Shown here: positions 11,801 through 22,712 of the stretch, piece after piece | Numbering within the stretch: position 1 is the first letter of the stretch | Layout of the letters: each line of letters starts with the position of its first letter | Source: Symbiodinium natans | Lineage: Eukaryota > Sar > Dinophyceae > Suessiales > Symbiodiniaceae | Assembly: GCA_905221605.1 (NCBI GenBank) | Contig: CAJNDS010000681.1 | Location: 26,682-90,681, forward strand | Length of the DNA stretch: 64,000 nucleotides | Direction of reading: 5' to 3' | Program-made: the position numbers and the translations under genes | The notes under the pieces: model-generated | Seen by the model: only the letters and a program-made list of their open reading frames with translations | Told to the model about the DNA's origin: nothing | The model's database searches: none

Positions 11801-13682
11801 CCTCTACACCCCTGTATACCCGAATTGTAAACGCTTGCGTAGAAGCGCCGATTCGGCAGCGCGGGTGGGAAGGGTCCCGAAACCTTCATCCCTGAACCCG
11901 AAACCGTCATCCCAACCCCCAAACCCTAAACCCTGAACAGCAGGAGCTGCCACTCTATGCCCCAGCAACGCTGAGCGGCGTGGACCAGGTTTCGGCCCCC
12001 GAAGCGTTGAAGGGGTCCCTCAAAGGTGAGGGTTTAGGGTTGAAGGTTATTTCGAGAAATACCCTTAACTTAAGGGTTTCGCTATTTGTAGTGGCTTCTG
12101 CCACCCAGTACCCAAAAGGGTGCCAAGAAAGACTTTCAACAAGCCTTAAGGGCTCTCATCAGTCCCCAACAAGCCCTGATATGGATATTCTCAATCTGAC
12201 CCCTATGATTCCATAAAGGCACCCTTATACTTTTTCCTTTATATCACCCTTGAAGCCACAAAGCAGGCCTGTGGCACCTTCGATGTCGCGCCCTTTGCTG
12301 GCGGCGGCGCAAGGCAATGCAATGAGCGCTTCTTATGTGGAAATCTGGACACGACCTTTGAGAAGTGTATGCAAGCCATTGACTGCACCCGGGCAGCGTT
12401 GGGTTAAGGGTTTGGGGTTTAGGGCTCAGGGTTTGGGATGACTCTGGGTTTAGAACATGGGGTTGGGAAGGGCTGAGCTTGAAGAGGGATCTGGTTATGC
12501 GTCGGGAACACGTGAAGCTGGAGCAAGGCAAAATGAAGGAGGAGATGTTGAGCTACACCACTATGGACAGCCAGAACAAGGTCGCAGTGTTCCTGGGCTG
12601 CTTCTGGATTAAGCTCCCCAATTCCTGAAGATCTCAACCTGTAAGATAGAAGCTTCATTGCAGGGCACATCGCTTGTAGGCCTAAACCCTAAACCTTCAT
12701 CCCCAAACCCAAAACATGTATTTCAGCCTGCAGCAGCTGAACGTTTTCTCTGGGGTCCAAAGCAGCTTTGGTTCTCAGATGTAAGAGCGCCCCTCATAGG
12801 TATATGTCTACTATACCCAGCATACCCAAATATACAGTAGACTACCCAACATACCCATGATGTTGACCCAGTTGTCCTCATGCGCTCTCGGGGAGGTTTC
12901 TTGTGGCCTGTGTGTGTCCAAGACCGCGCGAATCCACCCTCTACCTCCATATACCTTCACCTACCCTGAATAACCATATGTATATATATAGATATATATA
13001 CATATACATACATACATACACCTGTAATATATACGGCGTTACTACGCCAGGTTTATGCAGCAAATGATCCCTCATCATGCCAACGCTGTGAACATGGCAA
13101 AGATTGTGCTTGCGCACGTGGATGCAGCGGCCATTGACTCCTGGACTTAGGGACGTCAGGGAAATTCCACGGTTCTGATTACAGGGCCCAAGGATCTTCT
13201 GCGTTTCTGGGGTCTTTGCAGCACGAGGATTTTTTGGGCATGGGCTTTCAAGTTAGGGAAAAGGCACACAGGACGTAGGCGACGAGCCCTGTTTGCCAAA
13301 CTGCTGAAGGCGTGTTGTCTAATGCAGACGTTTTTGTCCACCTGGCAGCCCCCAACCATGACAATACCTTCCTCCTTCTGTTTCAGCCTTGCGACATACT
13401 GCCACAAAACATAAGCAGCAGCCCCCAGCCGTTAAACTGAAAAGCCTGGGATCCCAGGACTCGGCCATCGAAGAGGGCGGCTTCTCCGACATGTTGAGCG
13501 ACATCATCAATGGGCAGAACTTTCAAATTCACCAGTTCCGGAACCATCTTGCCAGCATCCTACCTGGAGCTCTGGGGATGTTAGTTAGGGGCAGGCGGCT
13601 AAACCCTAAACCTAGGGTTGAGGGTTTGGGGTACAAGCCCAATGCAACCCTCAGTGGTATGCTTCAAGTCCCGTATGAGTAG
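8886..13682 (+). CDS. tandem cupredoxin-DUF305 multidomain protein, multi-exon
   Basis: Two tandem units, each a Cys-rich CTPS..LCMK leader, a cupredoxin domain and a DUF305 domain. Placed exons: 8886-9002, 9105-9687, 9963-10054, 10226-10351, 10461-10730 (unit 1 into the second leader), 10889-11386, 11944-11988, 12267-about 12390, about 12480-12589, 13051-about 13115 and 13387-about 13570; the last four are approximate. In the first cupredoxin, probable type 1 copper ligands are His (9231), Cys (9504), His (9513) and Met (9522), in WYHAVGF and YFCHIHSKM. DUF305 shows MQQMIPHHANAVNMAKIVL at 10271 and again near 13055, then the MRNYLASH-type helix. DUF305 proteins are His/Met-rich and often linked to metal handling, so a copper-binding secreted or luminal role is inferred. 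The ATG at 8886 opens the first visible exon, but no convincing signal peptide is seen and more 5' exons are possible. A Thr-rich frame near 13750-13800 may be a further exon. Confidence 0.8.
9105..9687 (+). other. cupredoxin exon, unit 1
   Basis: One uninterrupted exon codes the whole first cupredoxin domain and runs on to ADGG. It begins after a CAG acceptor with VNIFAGEAGYYEFAGYTG. It is nearly identical to the 10889-11386 exon of unit 2, so the duplication is recent or kept homogeneous. It carries the His, Cys, His and Met expected for a mononuclear copper site. It continues through GCAGGAGCT at 9599-9607, exactly where unit 2 has an intron. Confidence 0.8.
10889..11386 (+). other. cupredoxin exon, unit 2
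   Basis: Second copy of the cupredoxin domain, differing from unit 1 at only a few residues (VNLLAGETG against VNIFAGEAG at its start). All copper-ligand candidates are retained. It ends at CAG before a GA-type donor at 11387; the next exon is the 45-base piece at 11944-11988 (ELPLYAPATLSGVDQ). Confidence 0.8.
11505..11610. repeat. imperfect minisatellite inside an intron of the cupredoxin gene
   Basis: Repeated GGGGTGTATAGGGGTAG-type words with small changes fill this part of the 11387-11943 intron. The complementary form recurs near 11790-11820. The words look like diverged relatives of the TTTAGGG telomere word, which is inference. Confidence 0.65.
12976..13020. repeat. TA/CATA microsatellite
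   Basis: TA, GATA and CATA units run together in the intron just before the exon at 13051. Confidence 0.85.
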
Positions 13683-14003
13683 GGTTTTAGGGACGCCCCG
13701 TTCAGAAGATTCTTCCAGACAATGAGGCATTGGAATGCTGCCCGCCACCACGATGACGACCACGACAACCACCACGACAGCGGTTGAAGAGTTCCCTACC
13801 AGTGGGCAGCAACGATTCTAGGATCCGGGTAACGTAGCGTTTGACTTACCTTTTTTGGTTAAAGGTGCAAGCACTGCTCATGAAGATGGCCAGAAAGAAA
13901 CGAATTTGAAACAATCGCAGGGCGAAACAAAGTCCCCCCGCCATTCCAGTGATACGAACAACAAGTGAAGTGTAGCAGTTCCGGTCTTTTCAGATGCGCT
14001 TCC

Positions 14004-14127
14004 CCCTAAACCCTAAACCCTAAACCCTAAACCCTAAACCCTAAACCCTAAACCCTAAACCCTAAACCCTAAACCCTAAACCCTAAACCCTACACCCCAA
14101 ACCCCAAACCCTAAACCCTAAACCCTG
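14004..14127. repeat. interstitial telomere-type array (CCCTAAA)n
   Basis: About 12.6 perfect CCCTAAA units run from 14004 to 14092, followed by degenerate units to 14127. This is the longest such array in the window. Unique sequence continues on both sides, so it is not a chromosome end. Confidence 0.95.
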
Positions 14128-14129
14128 GG

Positions 14130-16730
14130 GACCCGAGGATGCCAAGTCTTCTCCGTGCTGTTCTTTATCATGGTCTGGCGGGCTGTGGGTCCCTGAGATT
14201 GGAAGCCACAACTCGAGGTTCCGACCGTTCTGGCGCACTTCATGGCCGGTTCTTAGTAATGAGGGGGCGGAAGAAGTGCTTACCGCATGTGATTTTAACT
14301 GGCTACGGGGTGTTGCTGTAGGAGCACTTCGCCGTGATAGTCTACTGAGAACCGGCATGCTTAGATCAGAGACAGCGGGCTTGAAGCCGCAGCCTCTGAA
14401 ACAAGAAAAAACAGCTGAGCCCATACCCCTTCATACCCATTGTACGCCATGATGCCCAGTGTACCTCCATGTCCCCCAGCCCATTATGCCGAGCCCCATT
14501 ACCAATGTTGGTATTTCCAACGATAGGGGTACCCCCTCATCAACCCCAAATAGAATAATTGAATCCCCTTTGAAGGGACCCCCAAAAAGGGCACCCCTAT
14601 TTTCGGAAACCTGCACGTCCCCCCGAGATGCCCCCCCAAGTGTGCTGCATTCGTTCACGTCGCTACTTCCAGGTGACTTGCACTGGAAAGGTGACAGATC
14701 TGCGGCTGGAGGATGTCCCACATCTCCCCTCAATCCGGCACACGTGTTTCCCAGAAAACCCCAAGACCCCCTCAAGTTAGTAGTGCTCGCCTGAATCTAT
14801 ACACGCAACCCCAATGTGACATAGTTTTGTTCTGTCTTTAGTTAAGGCGCATATTCCCCCCCTACATACCCTTATGTAATTGATGACCCTGTATGGGGTA
14901 TCGGGGCCCCTGGTGTTTCGGACTGAAAGTTGGCTGTGCAGCTGCGAGGGAATGGCTGACTTGCCACTGGTGCCCTACGTGCATCTCTTCTTGCCGGTTC
15001 TTCGTGGAATGAATGGCAGAAGTACTTGATGCATGTCGCCAGGAAGTAGGTTTCCTTGCTGGGAAAAAAATTGGGAATGACGGTGTGTATTGGGAATACT
15101 GGGTTTAATGGGTATACTGGGTATATTGGATGCCGCTGAGAACAGGCATGTTTCCGTACTGCCTTTGCTTGTGACTTGTAAGTCGTTGCGGCCCTGCTGG
15201 CAACGTACTGGCAGAACCGGCGTAGCTGGAGGTCGCAGCGTCTAGTATTCTTTTTCGTCGGAGCTATCTCTGCAAGACTTACATCGTTGCGGCTCTGCGG
15301 GCAATGGCAGAGCCGCGTTGAATTGTAAGTAGGTCACTGGATTTGTTAGAGTCCCTCATGCCTAGCGCAGATGCACATGAGAAGTGGGGTGCTCACCATC
15401 GATGCGCGTGAAAAGCAGGCATAAGCTGGAAGAAGCACTTGATGCCGCTAAACCGGGAACACCCCTCTGACAACCCTCTTACAACCCTCAAGGCATCCGA
15501 AAAGCCATCCAAAACCCTTCTTTAACCCTTCTGAAACCTTCCAATCCCATCTAAACCCTTCTCATCCCTTTCAAACCCTTCTCACGTACTCCTTGAAGCC
15601 TCATAGGTTGGAGAGGGTTTGGGGCTTAAGGCTTGGGGACTTCTTGGGCTTCTTGGGTTTGTTGGGTTTCTTGTGTTTCGGGGTTTCGACATCCCGCAAG
15701 GAGCGCTCGAAACCTTGCAAACTGGAAAACCCCCAATCGCCCGCGCCTCGCTGGATGGGCCCAGCAGGAGAGGACTTGCAGTGTATGAATCGCCGTGTAC
15801 GCATTTTCCATGCTGGTATGCGGTGTTACGTCAGACTCGAAATCATGTATGAGCAATCTGCCTGCCATTTCTCGGCTCAGATATACTGTCGTTGGGTAGC
15901 TACAATCGACATTGCATGCCAGGTATGCCACATGCAAATGGGCTCGCAGATCTGATCTCATCATTCATTAGGTAAATTCCCATTAGTCCCGTCTGTCGAT
16001 CGGCTTCTTCAGCCTGCAAATCCCTAGCAGTAGTAGTATGGCTGCTTCCTGTGATCCATGTCCTCACAGATCGACCAGGACAGCGATATGTCCTGACAGA
16101 GCCGCAGCGACGTACACCCGTAGACCTGACTGCAGCCGTGCGCAAACTCAGCGCACCGGTTTTTCATTCGGCGCCTTTAGATCTTGCACGCGTCCCGCAG
16201 TGCATCCGGATAAGCCTTTCCAGCGTTAAAGTCATATGCCCTGTTGCCCACCTTGCTGGAAGTGAAGCTTGGGCTGAGTAAGAGTCTGCCTAGTAAAGCC
16301 CAGGGTTCGCTTGGACACGAACCTCCGGTTTCTCACCAGCATTCCAAAGGCCTAAAGGACTCAGGCGTGTCTCCCTGCTTCCCGTCTTCACACTTTCACA
16401 CTTGTGACTGAACACGCCTCCCAAGTGTCCTGAACAGTGAACCCCAGGTCTGGGGTAGTGTTCGGCGTTCCTGCGCCCAGAAAACCTGCCTAACATACCC
16501 CCACCACCGCCAGTAGGTGTAGGACAGTGGCCGGATGACTCCATGCAACGCCTCAAGCCTGTGTGCTTTTTGAGAACTTCGACAAAGCACACATCGCTGC
16601 CGAAAAAGCACTGGATGAGAGTAGAGAGACGGGGCCCGGGCTTCGACCGAGGGCCGGATGGCAGAGACTAAACCGCGGAGGCTCTTGAATTGCCGAGGCT
16701 TTTCCGGCCTGTGGTCCGACCTAACATCTG
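14130..16730. other. gene-poor stretch with a duplicated segment
   Basis: No gene recognised. The part from about 15104 to 15780 is a diverged direct copy of 26058-26690. It includes the shared phrase ending GAGAACAGGCATGTTTCCGT, a run of ACCCTTCT words, and a TTGGGTTTGTTGGGTTT tract. The remainder holds telomere-like words and open frames without recognisable content. Confidence 0.6.
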
Positions 16731-16732
16731 GT

Positions 16733-17574
16733 GTGGACCCTTCCGGGCTTCGCGTGACAAGAACTGTCTCGTGCAAGTTCATGAAGCAATCTGCCTGAAT
16801 TCGGGGTACCGGACACCCTTGATTCCAGCCTGCTCATGTGCCTTGTTCAGGCTATGTACAACAAAAGCAGCCTCACTGTCAGGGTAGACATGCTGTGCCT
16901 GTTGGATCCTGTTGGCTTAATAAGTGGGCGCGACAGGTGCCACGGTGCCTTGAAAGGCCTCCAAAGTGCGGGCACCTCTCCTGTGTCTGTTGCGCATTGC
17001 GGGCCACGGACCCCAAGGCCGTTTATGTACATTTACGTAAAGTTATATGTCAGTATGTAGATGTGCACAACACAGGGGCAGCACGGGGGCACAGTTCGGC
17101 CCTTAGATCCTTGCCTGTCCCTGACGATTCCATGCGCAGATCCTGTTGGTGCCAAGAATTGCCTTTTGCAGTTGCAACGTCACCCCCGCTTAGGTACAGA
17201 GCGGGATGACATCTCGGCTTAAGCCCCGGCACGCAAGGCCACAGCCGGGGTGCAAGCAAAAAGGTCTGACAAGTAGGCTGGCGCAGGCAGGAGGTTTGCA
17301 GTGCACAATCTTAGCCAGTTCTGTATGCTTCTGAGCCAAGCGCCAATCATGGAGGATCAGCAGGCACTCCGGGCCGTTTGAAGCCCTGAGGGCCCTTCGA
17401 GGCCGCGTGCTTCCTGCGCAGGAAGGATTTTGTCCCCCAAGAGGGTTCCCCACTCCCCGCTCTCCAGTCCCCGCTCTCCGCTCCCCATCCTCCTCCTCTT
17501 CCACAGCTGTGTCTTTGGAAGGGGGGAGGGGGTAATTTCCAGCCTTATTCCAGCCTTATTTGAGCCTTAATGTC
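16733..17574. repeat. direct duplication, copy 1
   Basis: This 0.84-kb segment is repeated almost base for base at 17827-18676. The only obvious difference in the parts compared is a GTGCAC insertion near 18160 in copy 2. The open frames inside (near 16840-17210 and 17190-17500) occur in both copies and are not recognisable proteins. Confidence 0.9.
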
Positions 17575-17631
17575 AGGACGAAATATGGCGGAAATTGGAC
17601 AAAACTGAAGTTGTATGTCAATAAGTCATAC

Positions 17632-17824
17632 GTACAGAGCGGGATGACATCTCGGCTTAAGCCCCGGCACGCAAGGCCACAGCCGGGGTGCAAGCAAAAA
17701 GGTCTGACAAGCAGGCTGGCGCAGGCAGGAGGTTTGCAGTGCACAATCTTAGCCAGTTCTGTATGCTTCTGAGCCAAGCGCCAATCATGGAGGATCAGCA
17801 GGCACTCCGGGCCGTTTGAGGCCT
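17632..17824. repeat. third, partial copy of the duplicated unit
   Basis: It matches 17196-17387 and 18295-18486 closely. It lies between the two longer copies, so part of the unit exists three times in direct orientation. A fourth, diverged relative lies near 21870-22020. Confidence 0.85.
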
Positions 17825-17826
17825 TG

Positions 17827-18676
17827 TGGACCCTTCCGGGCTTCGCGTGACAAGAACTGTCTCGTGCAAGTTCATGAAACAATCTGCCTGAATTCGGGGT
17901 ACCGGACACCCTTGATTCCAGCCTGCTCATGTGCCTTGTTCAGGCTATGTACAACAAAAGCAGCCTCACTGTCAGGGTAGACATGCTGTGCCTGTTGGAT
18001 CCTGTTGGCTTAATAAGTGGGCGCGACAGGTGCCACGGTGCCTTGAAAGGCCTCCAAAGTGCGGGCACCTCTCCTGTGTCTGTTGCGCATTGCGGGCCAC
18101 GGACCCCAAGGCCGTTTATGTACATTTACGTAAAGTTATATGTCAGTATGTAGATGTGCACGTGCACAACACAGGGGCAGCACGGGGGCACAGTTCGGCC
18201 CTTAGATCCTTGCCTGTCCCTGACGATTCCATGCGCAGATCCTGTTGGTGCCAAGAATTGCCTTTTGCAGTTGCAACGTCACCCCCGCTTAGGTACAGAG
18301 CGGGATGACATCTCGGCTTAAGCCCCGGCACGCAAGGCCACAGCCGGGGTGCAAGCAAAAAGGTCTGACAAGTAGGCTGGCGCAGGCAGGAGGTTTGCAG
18401 TGCACAATCTTAGCCAGTTCTGTATGCTTCTGAGCCAAGCGCCAATCATGGAGGATCAGCAGGCACTCCGGGCCGTTTGAAGCCCTGAGGGCCCTTCGAG
18501 GCCGCGTGCTTCCTGCGCAGGAAGGATTTTGTCCCCCAAGAGGGTTCCCCACTCCCCGCTCTCCAGTCCCCGCTCTCCGCTCCCCATCCTCCTCCTCTTC
18601 CACAGCTGTGTCTTTGGAAGGGGGGAGGGGGTAATTTCCAGCCTTATTCCAGCCTTATTTGAGCCTTAATGTCAAG
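17827..18676. repeat. direct duplication, copy 2
   Basis: Near-identical copy of 16733-17574, in the same orientation and offset by about 1.1 kb. The sequence diverges abruptly after 18676. Confidence 0.9.
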
Positions 18677-18962
18677 TGTCCAGGTGCCCAGCGTGCCCAG
18701 GCCGGTGATGCTGTCACTGCGCGTGGACACAGCGTCCAGGGAACTCAACGATGCGCAAGCGCGCCTTGTGCATCTGCAAACCCTTTGACTACCGCACACG
18801 CAGTCGGCTTTCCAAAACCCTATCCAGGCCTTTTCGCATTAAAAACAAGGCCGGAATAAGACCAGACCCACCCCCCCATACCCCCGCCCCTCTCTTCCAT
18901 GACTCTGAGCAGATAGGGCGTGGGTCTGGCTGCTGGAAATAGTCTTGGCCTTTCCCGCGTTG

Positions 18963-19440
18963 CTGCTCCTTGCCTCTAAGCTCTGCCGGCCCACGCGTCC
19001 GGCTAATTGGCCCCTGACCTTGCAATGGAATGCAATGGAAGGAACAGCAACATGGTAGCACCGCAGCCGACAAAAGCACACAAAGTACAGCGGCGCACTA
19101 AACATGACAGCGCTGAGGCTGATCGTGTAAATCAGGATGTGCGCGCAGACTGCGGTCTCATATGAGCTCGAGCTTTCTGCCAGGGATTCTCCAGAACATG
19201 ATCTGGAACGGAATGGGCTTTGTGAGTGCTTGCGGGTCAGTGCGCTTGCTTCTCGGTCAGCCGACACCAAGAACGCCCGGCGGGCAGTGCCACATGGCCG
19301 CCTGTGCCTGATTGAAGATGGGACTCGGGCGCACATAACAGACATGCGTTAAAACCATCTCCTGGCCACGAGCTGCAGCGAGCAGCGAGTCGCGCTGTGC
19401 TGAGCTGAACCAGAACCCCTTGCCTCTGAGCTCTGCCGGC
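18963..19440. repeat. mosaic duplication A, copy 1
   Basis: Matches 22090-22565 with few differences. Both contain the phrase CTGAGGCTGATCGTGTAAAT and the core CTAAGCTCTGCCGGCCCA. That core also recurs near 19420, 22550 and 23770, so a smaller repeat seeds the mosaic. Confidence 0.85.
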
Positions 19441-20187
19441 CCATGCGTGGAGCTACTGTAGTTGGCCCCGGCAGCAACGCAGCCAAAGTGCGCTCCGACT
19501 GTGGTCTTGTATGAGCTCAAGCTTTCTGTCCAGCCATTCCAGGGACTCCAAGTGGCACCCTTGCTGGTGTTCGCGCGCAATTAGCCCACGTGTGTGCCAG
19601 ATGTTACAGCCAAGTTGCACGGACTCAAAGGCCGGAGCAGTTTGTGTTCCACGCACTGCGGCTTCCACCACCAAAGTGAGCAGCCTACAGTGCACGCACC
19701 GGCTTACACACACCTGCAGCCTTGGCAATGTCCTACTGCGTGCTTTGCGAATGTTCTCCCTTTGCATTGACATGCAAACGTTTCGGACATTGGCGGATAT
19801 TGTTCTCACAAAGCTCTCGTCGTTCGATACCAACTTCCAAACCTTCCGGATCGGAAGTCCATCTCTACCAGTACCAAGCTGTGCAGCCATGCACTAGACC
19901 GATATGGCTATCGCGATGTCTAAGGAACGCTTTCGTCGATTTCCAGCCCCAGTAGCTGCATTTCTGTGGCCACTCAATCACCCAGGTACTTACCTGCGGA
20001 TGACTGTTCATTCTCAGCCATGATTTCCCAAGTTTCCGATGCACCGTAAACAGTGCCTGATATCCAGGCGTGCTTTCGTGTGCTCTCTGCCATGGACTCC
20101 CTCCAGTACAAGGCGTTCTGCTCCAAAGAACAACCTTCATTCCCCATTCCCTCGCCGGTCATCGCTGACATGACCCGCTCCACAGTA

Positions 20188-20748
20188 TCATATGAGGTCC
20201 TGTCTACCTCCTGAGTGATAGGCAGAACAAAGACTTGGATGTTCACCTCGCAAGAAGAGATTCGAACACGGGCTCGTACAGAATTCAATCAGCAATGTTC
20301 CATACTTTGTTTCAAGCTCGACCAACCGACAGAAGGCTATACGCTCGAGGCTGTCCTGTCCACGCACTGGATCAAGGACTCCAGATATCAGCAAGCGCGA
20401 CGTTACCGCTGGGACCTCTCGGAAGTCGATGTTGCTCACGTCCGCCAATCCCAAGGTGCCGGTATGCTTCGTAGTCTGGGCCTTGTTCAGGTTCTTCGTC
20501 AGTAGATCACTGACGTTCTCTAGACCAGAGACGCCTTCGATAGCCAGTTCGCGGTTGTGAACTGGATCCTCCGGTTGTTCGCTCTGCCCCGCATCAGCCA
20601 TTCGTGGGCAGGGGGCATCCCCCAAATCTCGGCCCTTGGGCCACGACCAACTGCCGCCGGCGCTTACCGACACGCGCGCCCCGTCTGGAGAGGAGGTCGG
20701 GATTTCAATAACTATCGTCGCGGCTGGCGTTGTCGGAAAGCGTGACAA
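20188..20748 (-). pseudogene. Ty1/copia retrotransposon remnant (RNase H tail)
   Basis: The minus-strand frame reads ELAIEGVSGLENVSDLLTKN at about 20494-20553. This is the pattern seen at the C-terminal end of copia RNase H domains, in the form GxENxADLLTKxL. The flanking frame (N-terminal 60 and C-terminal 85 residues of the 186) matches nothing I recognise. No reverse transcriptase, integrase or LTR is visible, so this is a degraded scrap carried along in the duplication block. A shorter copy lies at 22746-22994, where the frame breaks just after the GLENV motif. The identification rests on a motif of about 20 residues. Confidence 0.5.
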
Positions 20749-21485
20749 CAGCTTGGAAATTGATGCTTGATCTTGCGGAGACGTTCGATTCCAAGATCAA
20801 CATGCTTGCGCGCCTAGTTTGCCCGAGTAGGCATCACACTACGGAGCATATTCGGGCAATCTTTGGGGGGGTCCAATTGCCGGTCTCTGGACTTTGCAGT
20901 GGCAAGCCCATAGGATACGTTTCTGGAGGCTATGCAACGAATGTCTAGCTAAAACTTCGTGGCCATCGCCGATCCCCCCGAGCTGGCCTTACCTTCAAGC
21001 TCTCTGCTTACTTGCCAGGCTCAAGTCCCACACATGAGCGCAGGCTTGAACGCCCAACGCCACGGACACTCTGGATCAGGCGTTGCACACTTGAGGGTAC
21101 CAGGTGTGTCTGCGACGGGGGAGGTTGGGCCAATGGCCATTGCACACACGTGACCGCCCCCCCCCTCCCTGAAGCTTCTCTTTCCAAGCATTTCTTAGAT
21201 TTGTCCTTTTGCACCGCACTCAGAACGATGTGTGAGGCTCTGTGAGGAAGTCGACGCTTGTGCCAGACCTCCCCACAAAACATGGCCGAGCGTTAATAAC
21301 GAAGGAAGCGTGCAGCGTTTCTGGACAGGCTCGACGATGCATTGATGGGTCGCGTGCCCCTCCACACCAGGTTTGTAGAATTGTAGCCCGCTCCAGGCAC
21401 GAACCGGGATCCTTCCCCACAGCAACACCGTCGGCTTTCAGCCGCAGAAATTCCAAAGCCACGCTGGCCGCTGGCACTGTCGCCC
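20467..21485. repeat. mosaic duplication B, copy 1
   Basis: Matches 22713-23711 in the same orientation at an offset of about 2.25 kb. Identity is near complete in the parts compared. Small insertions or deletions separate the copies near 20510 and at the right edge, where copy 2 lacks a few bases after CGTCGGCTT. Confidence 0.9.
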
Positions 21486-22089
21486 ACTGCTTCGCTGCAG
21501 ACGGATCGGTGAGATGCTTGCTGCAGAATCGTTGATGTTGCGCCCAGCCTGCTCCACTGAAGTGTGAACTCAGAGAGCTTTCTGCGTCAGTGTTTTTTCG
21601 CGCGGCACTGTGCCATGGCCGTGATGTTTGTCCAAATTCGAGGGCCAAAGCTTGTAGGTGGGGTTGTGTGTTCGCTCTTGACGCCACCTTCAGAAGTAGG
21701 CATTGCTGCGAAGGGTGCCCTCGGTTACATGATTTCCCAGAAAATCTCTCTAACAGACAAATAGCAGATTCACCATGAATGCTGGTGCGTGACTGTCACG
21801 ACATTTGTAGTCTTGACTTCACTTCAGAGCCTCCTGTTCATTGATTCTCTCCCTTGCTGCCGGTACAGGCAGGCGTGCGCAGGCAGGAAGGTCGGCAGGC
21901 AGGAAGCTCGCAGCATAAAACTTAGCCAGTTCTGTGTTTTTCTGAGCCAAGCGCAAGTCATGGAGGATCAGCAGGCGCTACAGGCCCTTTGCCGTGAGGG
22001 CCCTTCGAGGCCGCGTGCTTCCCTTCCGGGAAGTATTCTGAGCAGAGCGCTGAGCGCATTGTTTTCCTCTGGAAACGGCTCCGTGTCGC

Positions 22090-22565
22090 TGCTCCTTGCC
22101 TCTAAGCTCTGCCGGCCCACGCGTCCGGCTAATTGGCCCCTGACCTTGCAATGGAATGCAATGGAAGGAACAGCAACATGGTAGCACCGCAGCCGACAAA
22201 AGCACACAAAGTACAGCGGCGCACTAAACATGACAGCGCTGAGGCTGATCGTGTAAATCAGGATGTGCACGCAGACTGCGGTCTCATATGAGCTCGAGCT
22301 TTCTGCCAGGGATTCTCCAGAACATGATCTGGAACGGAATGGGCTTTGTGAGTGCTTGCGGGTCAGTGCGCTTGCGTCTCGGTCAGCCGACACCAAGAAT
22401 GCCCGGCGGGCAGTGCCACATTGCCGCCTGTGCCTGATTGAAGATGGGACTCAGGCGCACATAAAAGACATGCGTTAAAACCATCTCCTGGCCACGAGCT
22501 GCAGCGAGCAGCGAGTCGCGCTGTGCTGAGCTGGACTAGAACTCCTTGCCTCTAAGCTCTGCCGG
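22090..22565. repeat. mosaic duplication A, copy 2
   Basis: Direct copy of 18963-19440, offset about 3.13 kb. It is followed immediately by another short relative (22547-22710) that shares the CGACAGTGCTGAGGCTGATT phrase. Confidence 0.85.
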
Positions 22566-22712
22566 CCCATGCGTGCAGCTAGGTGGCCGCTGACCTTGCG
22601 GTGGAAAGCAATAGCAGCATGGCAGCAACGCAGCCAAGCAAAGTAGATAAAGTTCAGCGGCGCACTAAACACGACAGTGCTGAGGCTGATTTTGTAAATC
22701 AGGATGTGCACT

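Noticed and set aside
14004-14127. Chromosome end
   Set aside because: Unique sequence and further genes continue on both sides, so the array is interstitial.
20250-20800. tRNA-like TTCGAAC / GTTCGATTCC words
   Set aside because: No flanking acceptor or anticodon stems fit; they lie in duplicated non-coding or remnant sequence.
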